Assembly (NCBI GenBank): GCA_031423615.1
Contig: JANPFV010000015.1
Span: 22,297 to 86,296, forward strand
DNA length: 64,000 nt
Direction: 5' to 3'
From: JADLGJ01 sp031423615
Lineage (GTDB): Bacteria > Omnitrophota > Gorgyraeia > Zapsychrales > JANLHA01
Position numbers and translations under genes: made by a program. Positions 18,245 to 27,409 of this stretch are shown in pieces; position 1 is the first letter of the stretch; each line of letters begins with the position of its first letter. The notes beneath the pieces were generated by a model that saw nothing but the letters and a program-made list of their open reading frames with translations, was not told where the DNA came from and ran no database searches.

Positions 18245-19021
18245 ATGGGAAACGTGACCGATTTGACATTGATAGAACTGGACGAAAAGAAAAGATTCTT
18301 AGAAAATCTCGTCGATATCACCTTTTTTATTCCCTGCCTTAATGAAGAGCATAGCATTGTTCCTACCCTCGACAAGTTAGGCAAAGTGGCCAGGGAATTG
18401 CAGTTGATATTTGAACTTCTGATTTATAATGACGGTTCAACGGACAAGACGCAAGTTTTGGTAGAGCAATACGCCAAAGACCATCCCGGCATCCTATTAC
18501 AGTTGATCAATCGCAAGAAGCGAAAAGGTCTCGGCTACAATTATATTGATGGGGCTTTCACGGGTTTCGGGAAATATTACATGATGATCTGCGGGGACAA
18601 TTCAGAAACTGAAGAAAGTTTACGTGCGATTCTTGCCCAAAAAGGCAGGGCCGACATTGTAGTCCCGTACTTCGCGGATCAGGACATGCGTAATTTTTTT
18701 CGTCGGAAATTATCGCGGGTGTTTACTTTCCTTGTCAATGTGCTCAACGGGTATAGACTGAAATATTATAACGGCACGGTCTTGCATCAGCGCAGCAATA
18801 TTATGCGCTGGCATCCGTCGAGCAGCGGATTTGCCTATCAGGCGGAAATGTTGACGATCATGCTGGATGAGCACAAAACATACTGCGAAGTTAAGGTGGC
18901 CAATCGTGACCGCGAAAAAGGTTTTTCTCGGGCGTTTCATTTGCAGAATATGTTTTCGGTGGCTCATAGCTTATTGCAGATCATATTTCGGCGTATACGT
19001 CGGACCATTTGGCCTTTGTAA
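18245..19021 (+). CDS. Family 2 glycosyltransferase (DPM1/polyprenyl-phosphate type)
   Basis: The 258-residue GT-A enzyme has FFIPCLNEEHSI, YNDGSTDKT (DXD-like region), RKGLGYNYIDGAF and DNSETEE. A later YYNGTVLHQRSNI segment is shared with the second GT2 at 24464 (NYNGAPLYRSTDI), so the two look like paralogues. No multi-pass C-terminal domain is present. Enzymes of this size often make polyprenyl-phosphate sugars, which membrane GT-C enzymes such as the one at 21149 would use. The start is 1 base after the previous stop and the end overlaps the next start. Confidence 0.82.
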   Translation: MGNVTDLTLIELDEKKRFLENLVDITFFIPCLNEEHSIVPTLDKLGKVARELQLIFELLIYNDGSTDKTQVLVEQYAKDHPGILLQLINRKKRKGLGYNYIDGAFTGFGKYYMMICGDNSETEESLRAILAQKGRADIVVPYFADQDMRNFFRRKLSRVFTFLVNVLNGYRLKYYNGTVLHQRSNIMRWHPSSSGFAYQAEMLTIMLDEHKTYCEVKVANRDREKGFSRAFHLQNMFSVAHSLLQIIFRRIRRTIWPL

Positions 19022-19746
19022 TGGAAAATATTTTAAAAAGCTCCGGTTTGGTTTTAGTCGATGCCGTCAACTATAATCGTTGGCAGTATGATCAGTTGCG
19101 TCCGCATGTTGGGAAAAAAGTTTTAGAAATCGGCTGTGGTCTGGGAAATCTGACGCAATATCTGAGAGAAGACGCAGAATTCCTTTTTTCAACGGATACG
19201 CGACCGGAAGCCGTAGAGTTTATGCGGGAACGTTGTCCTGCGACGGAAGAATTTGAGGTTCGGTGCGCGGATATTTTTAACGAGACGTCGGTGTTGCCCC
19301 ACCCGCCTTTTTTTGACACCATTGTTTTTTCTAATGTGCTCGAGCACATCGAAGATGATGTTAAGGCCATGAAGATGTGCGCAGACATCTTGCGGCCGAC
19401 CCAAGGCAAACTTTTATTACTGGTGCCGGCCCATCCGTTTTTGTACGGTACACTGGATGCCGAAAGCGGACATTACCGCCGTTATTCCAAAAAAGAAATC
19501 ATCCGGTTGGCCGGGCTCGCCCATTTTAAAATCATTGATCTTTATGCTTTTAATATGACCGGCGCCTTGGGATGGTTTTTGAATTATTGTGTTTTGCGAC
19601 GCAAAGGAAGCCATAATTCAACGCAAGATACCCAAGTGAGTTTTTTTGACCGTTATTGTGTGCGACCCTGCCGGTTTATAGAAGAAAAAATCCGGCCGCC
19701 CGTGGGGATTTCTTATATCGCCATTATGCAAGCCAAGGAGTTTTAA
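19021..19746 (+). CDS. SAM-dependent class I methyltransferase
   Basis: The 241-residue protein has motif I VLEIGCGLGNLTQYL near residue 38, an acidic residue after STDTRPEAV, IVFSNVLEHIEDD, and LLLLVPAHPFLYGTLD. The last segment is frequent in methyltransferases of surface-polysaccharide clusters. ATG 19021 overlaps the upstream stop (TAATG). A TTG at 19009 is in frame but less likely. It probably O- or N-methylates a sugar or a lipid-linked intermediate. Confidence 0.82.
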   Translation: MENILKSSGLVLVDAVNYNRWQYDQLRPHVGKKVLEIGCGLGNLTQYLREDAEFLFSTDTRPEAVEFMRERCPATEEFEVRCADIFNETSVLPHPPFFDTIVFSNVLEHIEDDVKAMKMCADILRPTQGKLLLLVPAHPFLYGTLDAESGHYRRYSKKEIIRLAGLAHFKIIDLYAFNMTGALGWFLNYCVLRRKGSHNSTQDTQVSFFDRYCVRPCRFIEEKIRPPVGISYIAIMQAKEF

Positions 19747-21159
19747 ATGAAAAGGTTCGTCATCGTCGGGGCGGGGATTTCGGGATTGGCTTTTGCCTAT
19801 GAATGTTTGTTGCGGGGGCATGAGGTTTTGCTTGTCGAGAATACCGGAGAGGTCGGCGGTCTGGCGCGGTCGGTCACCCATAATGATTGTCGTTTGGATA
19901 TTGGGGTCCACGTTCTTTATCTCAAAGATCCGCAAGTCCGCGCTAAAATCGCTGAGCTCATTCCCTCTGATCAATGGCTGCGCGTGCGGCGAAATGGGAA
20001 ACTTTTTATCAAAAACCGGTACATGGATTGGCCGCCGACCCCGCGATCTTTGTTTCAGCTTCCGTTAAGTTTCAGCATTCGTGTCCTTTGCGACCAGATC
20101 TTTAAAAAGGCAAAACAAGAGGGCACGGAAAACTTTGAGAAGGAAGTCCTCGGCCTTTACGGCCCGACGCTGTACAATTCTTTCTTTCATCCTTTGACCA
20201 AAAAGTTTTTGCGCACCGATCCGCAAAAAGTGCACGCGGATTGGGCTTTTTCGAGTTTGCGGGCCGCCACTAAAATTGAGGATAAATCTTTTAATGAGAC
20301 CAATAAATATCTAACGCAGAACACGGATGCCAAGGCCAAAAAAGATTTTAATATTCTCAAATTTTTGCTCCAGTCTCTTAAGACCGACCGGAATAATGAA
20401 CCCTTTTATTATTTTCACGATGGATTTGGGGCGATGGTGGATGCTTATAAGACAAAAATCCTTCAGCTCGGCGGACATATTGTCTTAAACCAAACAGTTT
20501 CGGCTTTGACGGTGCAGGACAATAAATTGACCCAATGCATCGTCAATGGCCACGCAAAGGACATTGATGAATTGGTGTGGACCGGCAGCCCCTTTGCTTT
20601 GTGCCAACTTTTAGGCATTGATTGTCCCCGCTTGGAATTTTTACATTCGCGGTTTGTTTTTGTTTTTCTTAAGAAATGCTTGAAGGACCATCAGGTGTGT
20701 TATTACGCAGATGCCGATGTTTCCTTCGTGCGCGGGACAATTCTCTCCAATCATTCCAAGACTATTATTCGTAATAAAAATGTCAGCGATGTCCTTTGCC
20801 TTGAATACACTTTTAAATCGCCGGACGAAATGAACACCCCTCTGTCTGATATGGCGCCTTCGCTCACCAGAGAATTGATTAAGGTCAAGATGATAGAGAA
20901 AGCGGATGATATCGAGAGCCTTTATGAGATCAAGGCCCCCTATTCGTACCCTATCCTCACTCCGGATTACCGGGAAAAAGCCGCCGAGTTGCAGGAAAAA
21001 TTGGCCTGTTTTGGTCAACTGACGGTTCTCGGCCGGCAGGCCACATTCAATTATGAGAACAGTGATATTATTATCAAAAATGTTTTGCGCCACCCCCTGT
21101 TTCAGGACGCGCCGTTAGGCGAGAAAGATTTGCAAGATGCCGGGACTCATGGAAAATAA
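19747..21159 (+). CDS. FAD-dependent UDP-galactopyranose mutase-like/amine oxidase-fold protein
   Basis: The 470-residue protein starts with a dinucleotide-binding motif VIVGAGISGLAFAYECLLRG, then EVGGLARS and DIGVHVLYLKDP. This is the FAD fold of UDP-galactopyranose mutase and protoporphyrinogen-oxidase relatives. The segment KLFIKNRYMDWPPTP and the FFHPLTKKFL/DADWAF-type region fit mutase-like proteins in polysaccharide clusters. It is longer than true Glf (about 370 residues), so strict mutase activity is uncertain. It starts directly after the methyltransferase stop and its end overlaps the next membrane protein gene. Confidence 0.72.
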   Translation: MKRFVIVGAGISGLAFAYECLLRGHEVLLVENTGEVGGLARSVTHNDCRLDIGVHVLYLKDPQVRAKIAELIPSDQWLRVRRNGKLFIKNRYMDWPPTPRSLFQLPLSFSIRVLCDQIFKKAKQEGTENFEKEVLGLYGPTLYNSFFHPLTKKFLRTDPQKVHADWAFSSLRAATKIEDKSFNETNKYLTQNTDAKAKKDFNILKFLLQSLKTDRNNEPFYYFHDGFGAMVDAYKTKILQLGGHIVLNQTVSALTVQDNKLTQCIVNGHAKDIDELVWTGSPFALCQLLGIDCPRLEFLHSRFVFVFLKKCLKDHQVCYYADADVSFVRGTILSNHSKTIIRNKNVSDVLCLEYTFKSPDEMNTPLSDMAPSLTRELIKVKMIEKADDIESLYEIKAPYSYPILTPDYREKAAELQEKLACFGQLTVLGRQATFNYENSDIIIKNVLRHPLFQDAPLGEKDLQDAGTHGK

Positions 21160-22780
21160 AAACAAGATCATCGGGGCTCTTTTTTTGGCCTTAGCCCTGT
21201 TTATAAATCCTTTGATTTTAAAACAGCTGTACCAGCACAATATTATTTTCGGTGAACTTTTTTTGGCCCTGGCCTTTTGTTTTTATTTTCGTCTTCCTCC
21301 GGTCAACAAAAAGTCGGTGGGGTTTTTTGAATATCTGGTCAATCGACACGGTTGGGTTTTGTTATTGATCCAGGCCGTTTTATTTGTGGTTTATCTTGTG
21401 TTGAAAAAGGACTTCTTAACATATTCCCTGCATGCGGGATGGGGTGATGAACCCAGTTATACGGGATTTGATTTTTCGTCTTGGAAATCTGTCCTGGGGA
21501 ACCACCGTACAGCAGGCTTGCCACTTATTATTCAGATGTATCACCTCCTATTCAAGGACTTTACGCTCTGGCCTTATCTGCAAATGGTTTGTTATATTTT
21601 ATCGGTTTGTTATCTTTATTGGAGCTTTTTGAAATTTGGACTTAACCGGATTTTGGCGTTATTCGTCGTGTCGTTCTTGCTTTGGGATCCGACCATTTAC
21701 CGGGAATTCTTGAATGTGCAGACGGAAGTTTTTGCAGCGGTTTTTGTTAATGTTGCGATCGGTAGTTTTTTTTGGGCGATGCGGGAATGGAATTGGAAAT
21801 CAATCTTTGCGTTGACGTTCGGAGTGTTCTTTCTTTATCAAATACGCCCGAATTTTTCTTTTATGACCTTATTGATTCCTTTATGGGCCGCAGCCATTTT
21901 AGTCCTTACACAAAAATCCGCTGGACCGACGACACGAGGAACGATTCTAAAACTTTCGGCCTGCACAATTTTGCCTTTGATATTATTCTGTGGCCTTCGT
22001 CTGGCGGTGGTGGGGCAATTCGGAGTTGTGTCTATGAGCGGAGGGTGTCTCTCTGGCCATGCGGTTCATTATTTGAATGAGCAAAATGTCCAACAATTGT
22101 CCGGCGATGTTCGGGTCTTGGCGGATGAAATTTTGCTTCGTAAACGTCAATTAACGCCCCCGCATAATCTTTCACCATTCGACTGGATTCAGCCGCTTTC
22201 TGATCATAAAAAAATTGAAATGGAAGCGCAGGCGTTTGGTCCCGACTTGATGACGGCCTGGAATGTGGGAATCAAACAGCTCCGGGGGCTTGAGCCGACG
22301 AATGATCCCCAAAAAAATATTGAACCGGAAAAATATACATTGACCTTGTCGGGATTTTACGGACGCAATTATAATTTTGAAACCGACCGTTTATTATCCC
22401 GGTTTTCTGTGGCGATTTTAAGCCGGGAATGGAAGCGCTATGTCCATTGGTTGGTGGGAGGGAGCTTTTATGCTCTGAGGCTTTATCTGGACTCGCAAGC
22501 CTTCAGCCTCACTTGCCTCGGGCTTTTGGTTATTGCAAAATTAATTTTTCTTTTGTTCGGGGACATTGATGCGGCGCAGTTGAAACGCTGGCACCGTGAT
22601 ACAGGAATTCTCTTTATGATCGGCTTCAGCCTTTTTGTCGGCGGTTTGGTCCCTATTATTGTTTTTAATTTTCCTTTTGCCCGTCTGATGAATGTGATCA
22701 GTTTTTATTTGGTGCCGGTTCTATTTTGTTTGGCCCTTCCACCATTTTGGTTAACAAAGAAAAGTCTGCCCCATGCCTGA
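21149..22780 (+). CDS. Polytopic membrane protein, GT-C glycosyltransferase-like
   Basis: The 543-residue protein has about ten hydrophobic segments (for example residues 10-25, 57-75, 135-155, 175-190 and several near the C-terminus) and an extracytoplasmic acidic loop near residues 90-105 (HAGWGDEPSYTG). This resembles the first-loop acidic site of GT-C enzymes that take sugar from polyprenyl phosphate. ATG 21149 is chosen over 21137, since both overlap the previous gene but 21149 starts just before the first membrane segment. Similarity is by layout rather than strong motif. Confidence 0.65.
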   Translation: MENKNKIIGALFLALALFINPLILKQLYQHNIIFGELFLALAFCFYFRLPPVNKKSVGFFEYLVNRHGWVLLLIQAVLFVVYLVLKKDFLTYSLHAGWGDEPSYTGFDFSSWKSVLGNHRTAGLPLIIQMYHLLFKDFTLWPYLQMVCYILSVCYLYWSFLKFGLNRILALFVVSFLLWDPTIYREFLNVQTEVFAAVFVNVAIGSFFWAMREWNWKSIFALTFGVFFLYQIRPNFSFMTLLIPLWAAAILVLTQKSAGPTTRGTILKLSACTILPLILFCGLRLAVVGQFGVVSMSGGCLSGHAVHYLNEQNVQQLSGDVRVLADEILLRKRQLTPPHNLSPFDWIQPLSDHKKIEMEAQAFGPDLMTAWNVGIKQLRGLEPTNDPQKNIEPEKYTLTLSGFYGRNYNFETDRLLSRFSVAILSREWKRYVHWLVGGSFYALRLYLDSQAFSLTCLGLLVIAKLIFLLFGDIDAAQLKRWHRDTGILFMIGFSLFVGGLVPIIVFNFPFARLMNVISFYLVPVLFCLALPPFWLTKKSLPHA

Positions 22781-23429
22781 GATGGATCTGTTAAAACATT
22801 ACCCGCGCACTCATCGTAATCTGGAAGAACGTTTGCAACAGAAGACGGCAGAAGCCCGCCGTGTAGCTCGGGAGTTTGGAAAGGATTTCTTTGATGGAGA
22901 CCGCAAATATGGTTATGGCGGGTTTTCTTACCATCCGAGATTCTGGCAGCCCGTCGTGCCGGATTTTCAAAAATATTATGGACTGACCAGCAAAACTTTT
23001 CTTCTCGACGTGGGTTGTGCTAAAGGATTCATGCTCCATGATTTTAGACAAATGATCCCGGGAATCAATGTTTGCGGAATCGATGTTTCGCCTTACGCCA
23101 TCGAAAATGCTCTCGGCGATATTAAACCCTTTGTGAAAGTCGCCAGTGCCGAGACCCTGCCTTTTGCCGACAAATCTTTTGATCTGGTCATTTCGATTAA
23201 TACGATTCATAATCTTCCAAAGAAAGCTTGTCTGCGGGCCCTGGGCGAAATTCAACGGGTGAGCCGCGGGCGGGCGTTTATTACCGTCGATGCGTATCGC
23301 ACGCCGGAAGAGAAAAAACGGATGGAAGCCTGGAACCTTACCGCTAAAACCTATATGCATGTCGAGGAATGGAAAATATTTTTTAAAAAAGCCGGATACA
23401 CGGGTGATTACTTTTGGTTTATCCCTTAA
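22773..23429 (+). CDS. SAM-dependent methyltransferase (UbiE/Methyltransf_11 type)
   Basis: The 218-residue protein has motif I FLLDVGCAKGFMLHDF near residue 74, VCGIDVSPYAIENA, ASAETLPFADKSFDLVISINTIHN and the GEIQRVSRG segment of the Methyltransf_11 group. The N-terminal 60 residues (GDRKYGYGGFSYHPRFW) are typical of a subgroup found beside sugar biosynthetic genes. It overlaps the upstream gene by 8 bases and is followed one base later by the alcohol dehydrogenase. The methyl acceptor is unknown. Confidence 0.82.
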   Translation: MPEMDLLKHYPRTHRNLEERLQQKTAEARRVAREFGKDFFDGDRKYGYGGFSYHPRFWQPVVPDFQKYYGLTSKTFLLDVGCAKGFMLHDFRQMIPGINVCGIDVSPYAIENALGDIKPFVKVASAETLPFADKSFDLVISINTIHNLPKKACLRALGEIQRVSRGRAFITVDAYRTPEEKKRMEAWNLTAKTYMHVEEWKIFFKKAGYTGDYFWFIP

Positions 23430-23430
23430 C

Positions 23431-24450
23431 ATGAAAACAAAAGCCGCGATTTTGGTTGAGTTGAATAAACCGCTTGTCGTTGAGGACATTGACATCCCGG
23501 TTCTTTACGACGGACAGGTTTTGGTGCGCGTTTTAGCGAGCGGCATCTGCCGCAGTCAATTGAATGAATATGGGGGTTTGAAAGGTCCCGACCCGTATTT
23601 GCCGCACCTGTTGGGCCATGAAGGCGCGGGGATTGTCGAGGCGACAACATCGTCGGTGAAGAAAGTGAAGGCCGGAGATTATGTGGTCATGACATGGATC
23701 AAAGGCCAGGGCCAAGATGTGGCCGGATCGCAATACCGCTGGGGAAAGAAAACCGTCAATTCAGGTGCGATCGCAACCTTGACCGAATACGCCGTTGTTG
23801 CGGAAAACAGGGTGGTCAAGATTTCTAAAGCTGTGCCGCCGGCGGAAGCGAGTCTTTTGGGATGCGCGGTCCCGACGGGTAGCGGGATGGTTTTAAACAC
23901 ATTGAATGTTAAGAAAGGAACCTCCCTCGCGGTGTTCGGGGTGGGAGGAATTGGGGCCGCCGCGATTTTAGCGGCTAAATTTTCCGGCTGTTCGACGATT
24001 GTGGGTGTCGATGTTTCTGAACGGAAATTGGAATTCGCCTCCGAATTAGGGGCGACCCACGGGTGCAAGAGCGGCCAGAGTGCAAAGGAATTTATAAAAA
24101 GGGTCGGGAAAATGGATTATGTCATTGAGTCGTCCGGCCGTAAAGAAGCCATGGAGCTGGCCTACACTTGGGTCAAGGATACGGGCACGCTCGTCATTGC
24201 GGGGAATTTATCTAAAGGACAAAAGGTGGCGATTGATCCTTTTGATTTGATCAAAGGCAAAAGAATCGTCGGAACATGGGGAGGGGAGACCGTCCCCGAC
24301 CGTGATATTCCGCAATACAGCCGCGCCTATTTGCGGGGAGATATTCCCTTAACGAAATTGATCACCCACCGTTTTGCGTTAAAGGACATTAATCCAGCTT
24401 TTGCCATGTTGAATTCCGGACGGGCCGGACGCGTGATTATTGAATTTTGA
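23431..24450 (+). CDS. Zinc-type medium-chain alcohol dehydrogenase
   Basis: The 339-residue MDR enzyme carries the catalytic zinc ligands: Cys in SGICRSQLNE, GHEGAG, and Cys in LLGCAVPTG. Its NAD motif is VFGVGGIG. The four-cysteine structural zinc lobe found in many homologues is absent, as the region after WIKGQGQD lacks cysteines. The frame is open from 23290, but ATG 23431 fits the family N-terminus (KTKAAILVELNKPLVVEDI). It may oxidise or reduce a sugar-derived alcohol in this pathway. Confidence 0.85.
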   Translation: MKTKAAILVELNKPLVVEDIDIPVLYDGQVLVRVLASGICRSQLNEYGGLKGPDPYLPHLLGHEGAGIVEATTSSVKKVKAGDYVVMTWIKGQGQDVAGSQYRWGKKTVNSGAIATLTEYAVVAENRVVKISKAVPPAEASLLGCAVPTGSGMVLNTLNVKKGTSLAVFGVGGIGAAAILAAKFSGCSTIVGVDVSERKLEFASELGATHGCKSGQSAKEFIKRVGKMDYVIESSGRKEAMELAYTWVKDTGTLVIAGNLSKGQKVAIDPFDLIKGKRIVGTWGGETVPDRDIPQYSRAYLRGDIPLTKLITHRFALKDINPAFAMLNSGRAGRVIIEF

Positions 24451-24463
24451 AAAAGGAGCTAAA

Positions 24464-25213
24464 GTGAGCCAAGGGATTACCGTTGTTGTTGCGGCATTTA
24501 ATGAAGAAGAAAATATCGCTGCGGCGATTGACAGTGTGCATGAAGGATTTAAGGGGTACGCACAGGATTATGAAATTTTGGTGGTCAATGACGGGAGTGA
24601 GGATGACACCGGCGCCATTGCCGAAGCGCAGGCCCAAAAGGATCCCCGTCGCGTTCGCGTTGTGCATAATGACCGCAATCGAGGCAATGCCTACAGTCTT
24701 TATCGCGGTTATCAGCTGGCCGCGCAAGAATATGTTACGGTTTTCCCCGGGGATAATGATCTCTCGCCTTTTTATCTTCGGGATTTTTTGGCCCATAGGG
24801 GCAGCGCTGACATTCTTATGACCTACATGTTAAGCATGCAAAACCGTCCTTGGCACCGCCGCGCTCTTTCGCGGTCGTTTGTTGTTCTTCTTAATACCCT
24901 TTTTGGTCTGAAACTGAGAAATTATAATGGGGCGCCGCTTTATCGCAGCACCGATATTCGCGCCCTTAAGGTGAGATCCTCGCAAGGCATGACTCTTCTC
25001 GCCGAGTGCCTTGTCCGTTTGATCAAGTCCGGCGCAACATATAAAGAAATTCCCAGCGATTTCATCGGGCGCAAGGGCGGTCAATCCCGCGCTTTACGTT
25101 TTAGAAATTTTATCGAATGCTTCCAGGTCATCAGTTGCCTCATCTGGGATGTGTGCATCCGCAGAAAACCACGAGGGGAACTCGCGTTTGTGGATAATCC
25201 TCTGAAATCTTAA
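24464..25213 (+). CDS. Family 2 glycosyltransferase, paralogue of the GT2 at 18245
   Basis: The 249-residue GT-A enzyme has VVVAAFNEEENIAAAID, VVNDGSEDDT, NRGNAYSLYRGYQLA and PGDNDL. I place the start at GTG 24464, which has AAAGGAG 5 bases upstream, not at the TTG at 24440 inside the preceding gene. It shares layout and the NYNGAPLYRS motif with the GT2 at 18245. Likely a dolichyl/undecaprenyl-phosphate sugar synthase or a direct glycan transferase. It is followed after 3 bases by a YfhO-like membrane protein. Confidence 0.83.
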   Translation: MSQGITVVVAAFNEEENIAAAIDSVHEGFKGYAQDYEILVVNDGSEDDTGAIAEAQAQKDPRRVRVVHNDRNRGNAYSLYRGYQLAAQEYVTVFPGDNDLSPFYLRDFLAHRGSADILMTYMLSMQNRPWHRRALSRSFVVLLNTLFGLKLRNYNGAPLYRSTDIRALKVRSSQGMTLLAECLVRLIKSGATYKEIPSDFIGRKGGQSRALRFRNFIECFQVISCLIWDVCIRRKPRGELAFVDNPLKS

Positions 25214-25216
25214 CTC

Positions 25217-27409
25217 ATGTTCTTACATTTTCTAAAATTCTTTATCCCGATTGGACTTTGGCTTTATCTTTTCCGTGACCTGTTGAGCGGGGCCGCGCCT
25301 CTGCAAACCGAGCCCTTTGCCGATCTCGCCATTTTAAATTTTTATCTCACTCATTTGCGATTGGGAATTGTCCCGTTATGGAATCCCTTTCTCTTTTGGG
25401 GTTTCCCGTGGGAAATTCTTTTGACCTATGTGGGTTTTGCCAATCCCATCTGGCTTCTGACGGTTTTTCTTAATGCATTCGGAATAAAGTTCTATTTTGC
25501 CTTCGTTTATACGATTGTGGCTTATTTTCTCATCGGGCAAGCCGGATTTTACTTTCTGGCCCACGCCCTTTTTAAAGAAACCAAAACGGCCTACATTGCC
25601 TTTTTATTTTTATTATTTTCTTCGGTGGGCCTGGTGAGCTTAGTCCAGCTCAATATGCTTTTGATTTTTGTGCCGGCGGTGTGGTTTTTTTATTTTGCGC
25701 TGCGATGGACCCGGCGTTGGGACATCACGTCCTGGCTAGGAATTGTTTTTACCCTGATGCTGGTGAACCAGGCGTATTTGCCTTTTTACTTTGTGACTTT
25801 AGCCGGATTGGCGGCCCTGTTTTGGGGAATTGTTTATGCTCGGGCGGCCTTAAATATTTTCATTGCGGCTTTGCAATTCGGTAAAAGAAATATTTTTATT
25901 GTCATTTTAAGTTTGATAGTTTTGGGTGTGACCTTTATTCCTTCCTATTTCGCGTACCGGAATACGGCGACCCACGAAGTGGTACTGCCGTGGCGCCAAA
26001 AGGGAATGGATGTGTGGACCAAGGGATCGCATTTTGGGGATTATGATAAAACCACAGAGGGAAGCTTGAGCAGCCGCATGTCGATCGACGATCTTTATTC
26101 AAATGTCGACCAACTGCTTTATGCGAATGATGGATTTGTTTATCTTTCGGGATTTGCTTTCTTGATTCTGCTTCTGGGAGCGTTTAACCGGCTTAACCGG
26201 CGGGTGACATTTTTGGGATTACTTTTTTTAAGTCTCTTCTTTCTTAGTCTGGGGAACGCCACACCGGTGCACAGATTTTTTTATGAACATGTTTTTTATT
26301 TTAAGATGATGCGCAATATGCATTTCTTTCTTCCTTTCTTTTTGGCGGTGTTGGTGTTGTTGACGGCTGAACAAGCCCGAGGCTTGCTACAGCTTCCGGA
26401 GCAAATGAATCGACGACAAAAGTGGCTCGCCTGCGGGATCATCCTGCTCATTCATGGCGGATGCTGGATATTTCTCTCCAGCAAAAAGAATGTCAGCCCC
26501 GTGGCTTATGAAACGATCAGTTTGAGTTTTATTTTTGGGATCTTCACCGTATGGTCGGTTTTAAAAAAGAATGGATATGGACAAGCCTTATTTTTATTCG
26601 GCTGTATTGTTTTTCATCCGATTTATGTGCTCAATGGACACAATCAATTAGCCGCAGAAAAGCCGGCTCCAACGATTACAAAAGGAATGCAGGCCAGAGT
26701 CAGCGTTCCGCAATTTTCGTTTACGCGTAATTCTCCGGTGCTGCCGCAAAAGGCAACCGGGGAAGATAACTTGAACCCTTTTTATTTTGACTATTTTTTC
26801 ATGACCGATGTGCTTCCTCATTCCCGGACGTGGCCGTTGTGTTCGCCGGCATTCTGGTCCTATTATCTTTCTCGAAACGTCCCCGAAAATATTTTGCAGG
26901 ACTATGCCCGCTATAAATTTGTTGTTTATGATTCCGTGAAGGTGGTCCCGGATGATAAGGAAAATATTTTGCCACTGATCAAGGGCTTGGAAGGAAAAAT
27001 CAATATGGCTTTTGTTGCCGAAGACCGGCCGGAAACAAAAAAGGAGCTGGACGCTTTCATAAAGAATCGGGTCGTATCATCGCAGGCTATATTCATCAGC
27101 GCGGCTTCCCCGGAATTGGCCGTAAAACATTTCACTCCCAACGTTGTCCGCTTGACGACAAATTTTAAGAATGAAAAGTTTTTGGTTTATAACGACAGCT
27201 ATATGAAAGCCTGGCAGGCGAAGTGTGACGGAGTACGGATTCCTCTCTATCGCGCGAATGGGGCATTCAAAGGCGTGATTTTAGCGGCGGGACATCATGA
27301 AATAGAGTTTGCGTATCGTCCTCTGGGATGGAGCAGGCTGGCAGGGATTATTTTGATTTTGTATTGGAGTATGTTTGTTATTTTATTAATCAGATTGCGA
27401 AAATCATGA
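25217..27409 (+). CDS. YfhO-like polytopic membrane protein (GT-C superfamily)
   Basis: The 730-residue protein has about 12 membrane segments in the first 460 residues. An extracytoplasmic region follows, closed by the pattern VYNDSYMKAWQAKCDG...AAGHHEIEFAYRPLG, typical of YfhO-family C-termini, and a last membrane helix (residues 704-722). YfhO relatives attach sugars to envelope polymers such as lipoteichoic acid in Gram-positives. Here it likely glycosylates a lipid-linked glycan on the outer face of the inner membrane. The stop overlaps the next gene (ATGA). Confidence 0.78.
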   Translation: MFLHFLKFFIPIGLWLYLFRDLLSGAAPLQTEPFADLAILNFYLTHLRLGIVPLWNPFLFWGFPWEILLTYVGFANPIWLLTVFLNAFGIKFYFAFVYTIVAYFLIGQAGFYFLAHALFKETKTAYIAFLFLLFSSVGLVSLVQLNMLLIFVPAVWFFYFALRWTRRWDITSWLGIVFTLMLVNQAYLPFYFVTLAGLAALFWGIVYARAALNIFIAALQFGKRNIFIVILSLIVLGVTFIPSYFAYRNTATHEVVLPWRQKGMDVWTKGSHFGDYDKTTEGSLSSRMSIDDLYSNVDQLLYANDGFVYLSGFAFLILLLGAFNRLNRRVTFLGLLFLSLFFLSLGNATPVHRFFYEHVFYFKMMRNMHFFLPFFLAVLVLLTAEQARGLLQLPEQMNRRQKWLACGIILLIHGGCWIFLSSKKNVSPVAYETISLSFIFGIFTVWSVLKKNGYGQALFLFGCIVFHPIYVLNGHNQLAAEKPAPTITKGMQARVSVPQFSFTRNSPVLPQKATGEDNLNPFYFDYFFMTDVLPHSRTWPLCSPAFWSYYLSRNVPENILQDYARYKFVVYDSVKVVPDDKENILPLIKGLEGKINMAFVAEDRPETKKELDAFIKNRVVSSQAIFISAASPELAVKHFTPNVVRLTTNFKNEKFLVYNDSYMKAWQAKCDGVRIPLYRANGAFKGVILAAGHHEIEFAYRPLGWSRLAGIILILYWSMFVILLIRLRKS

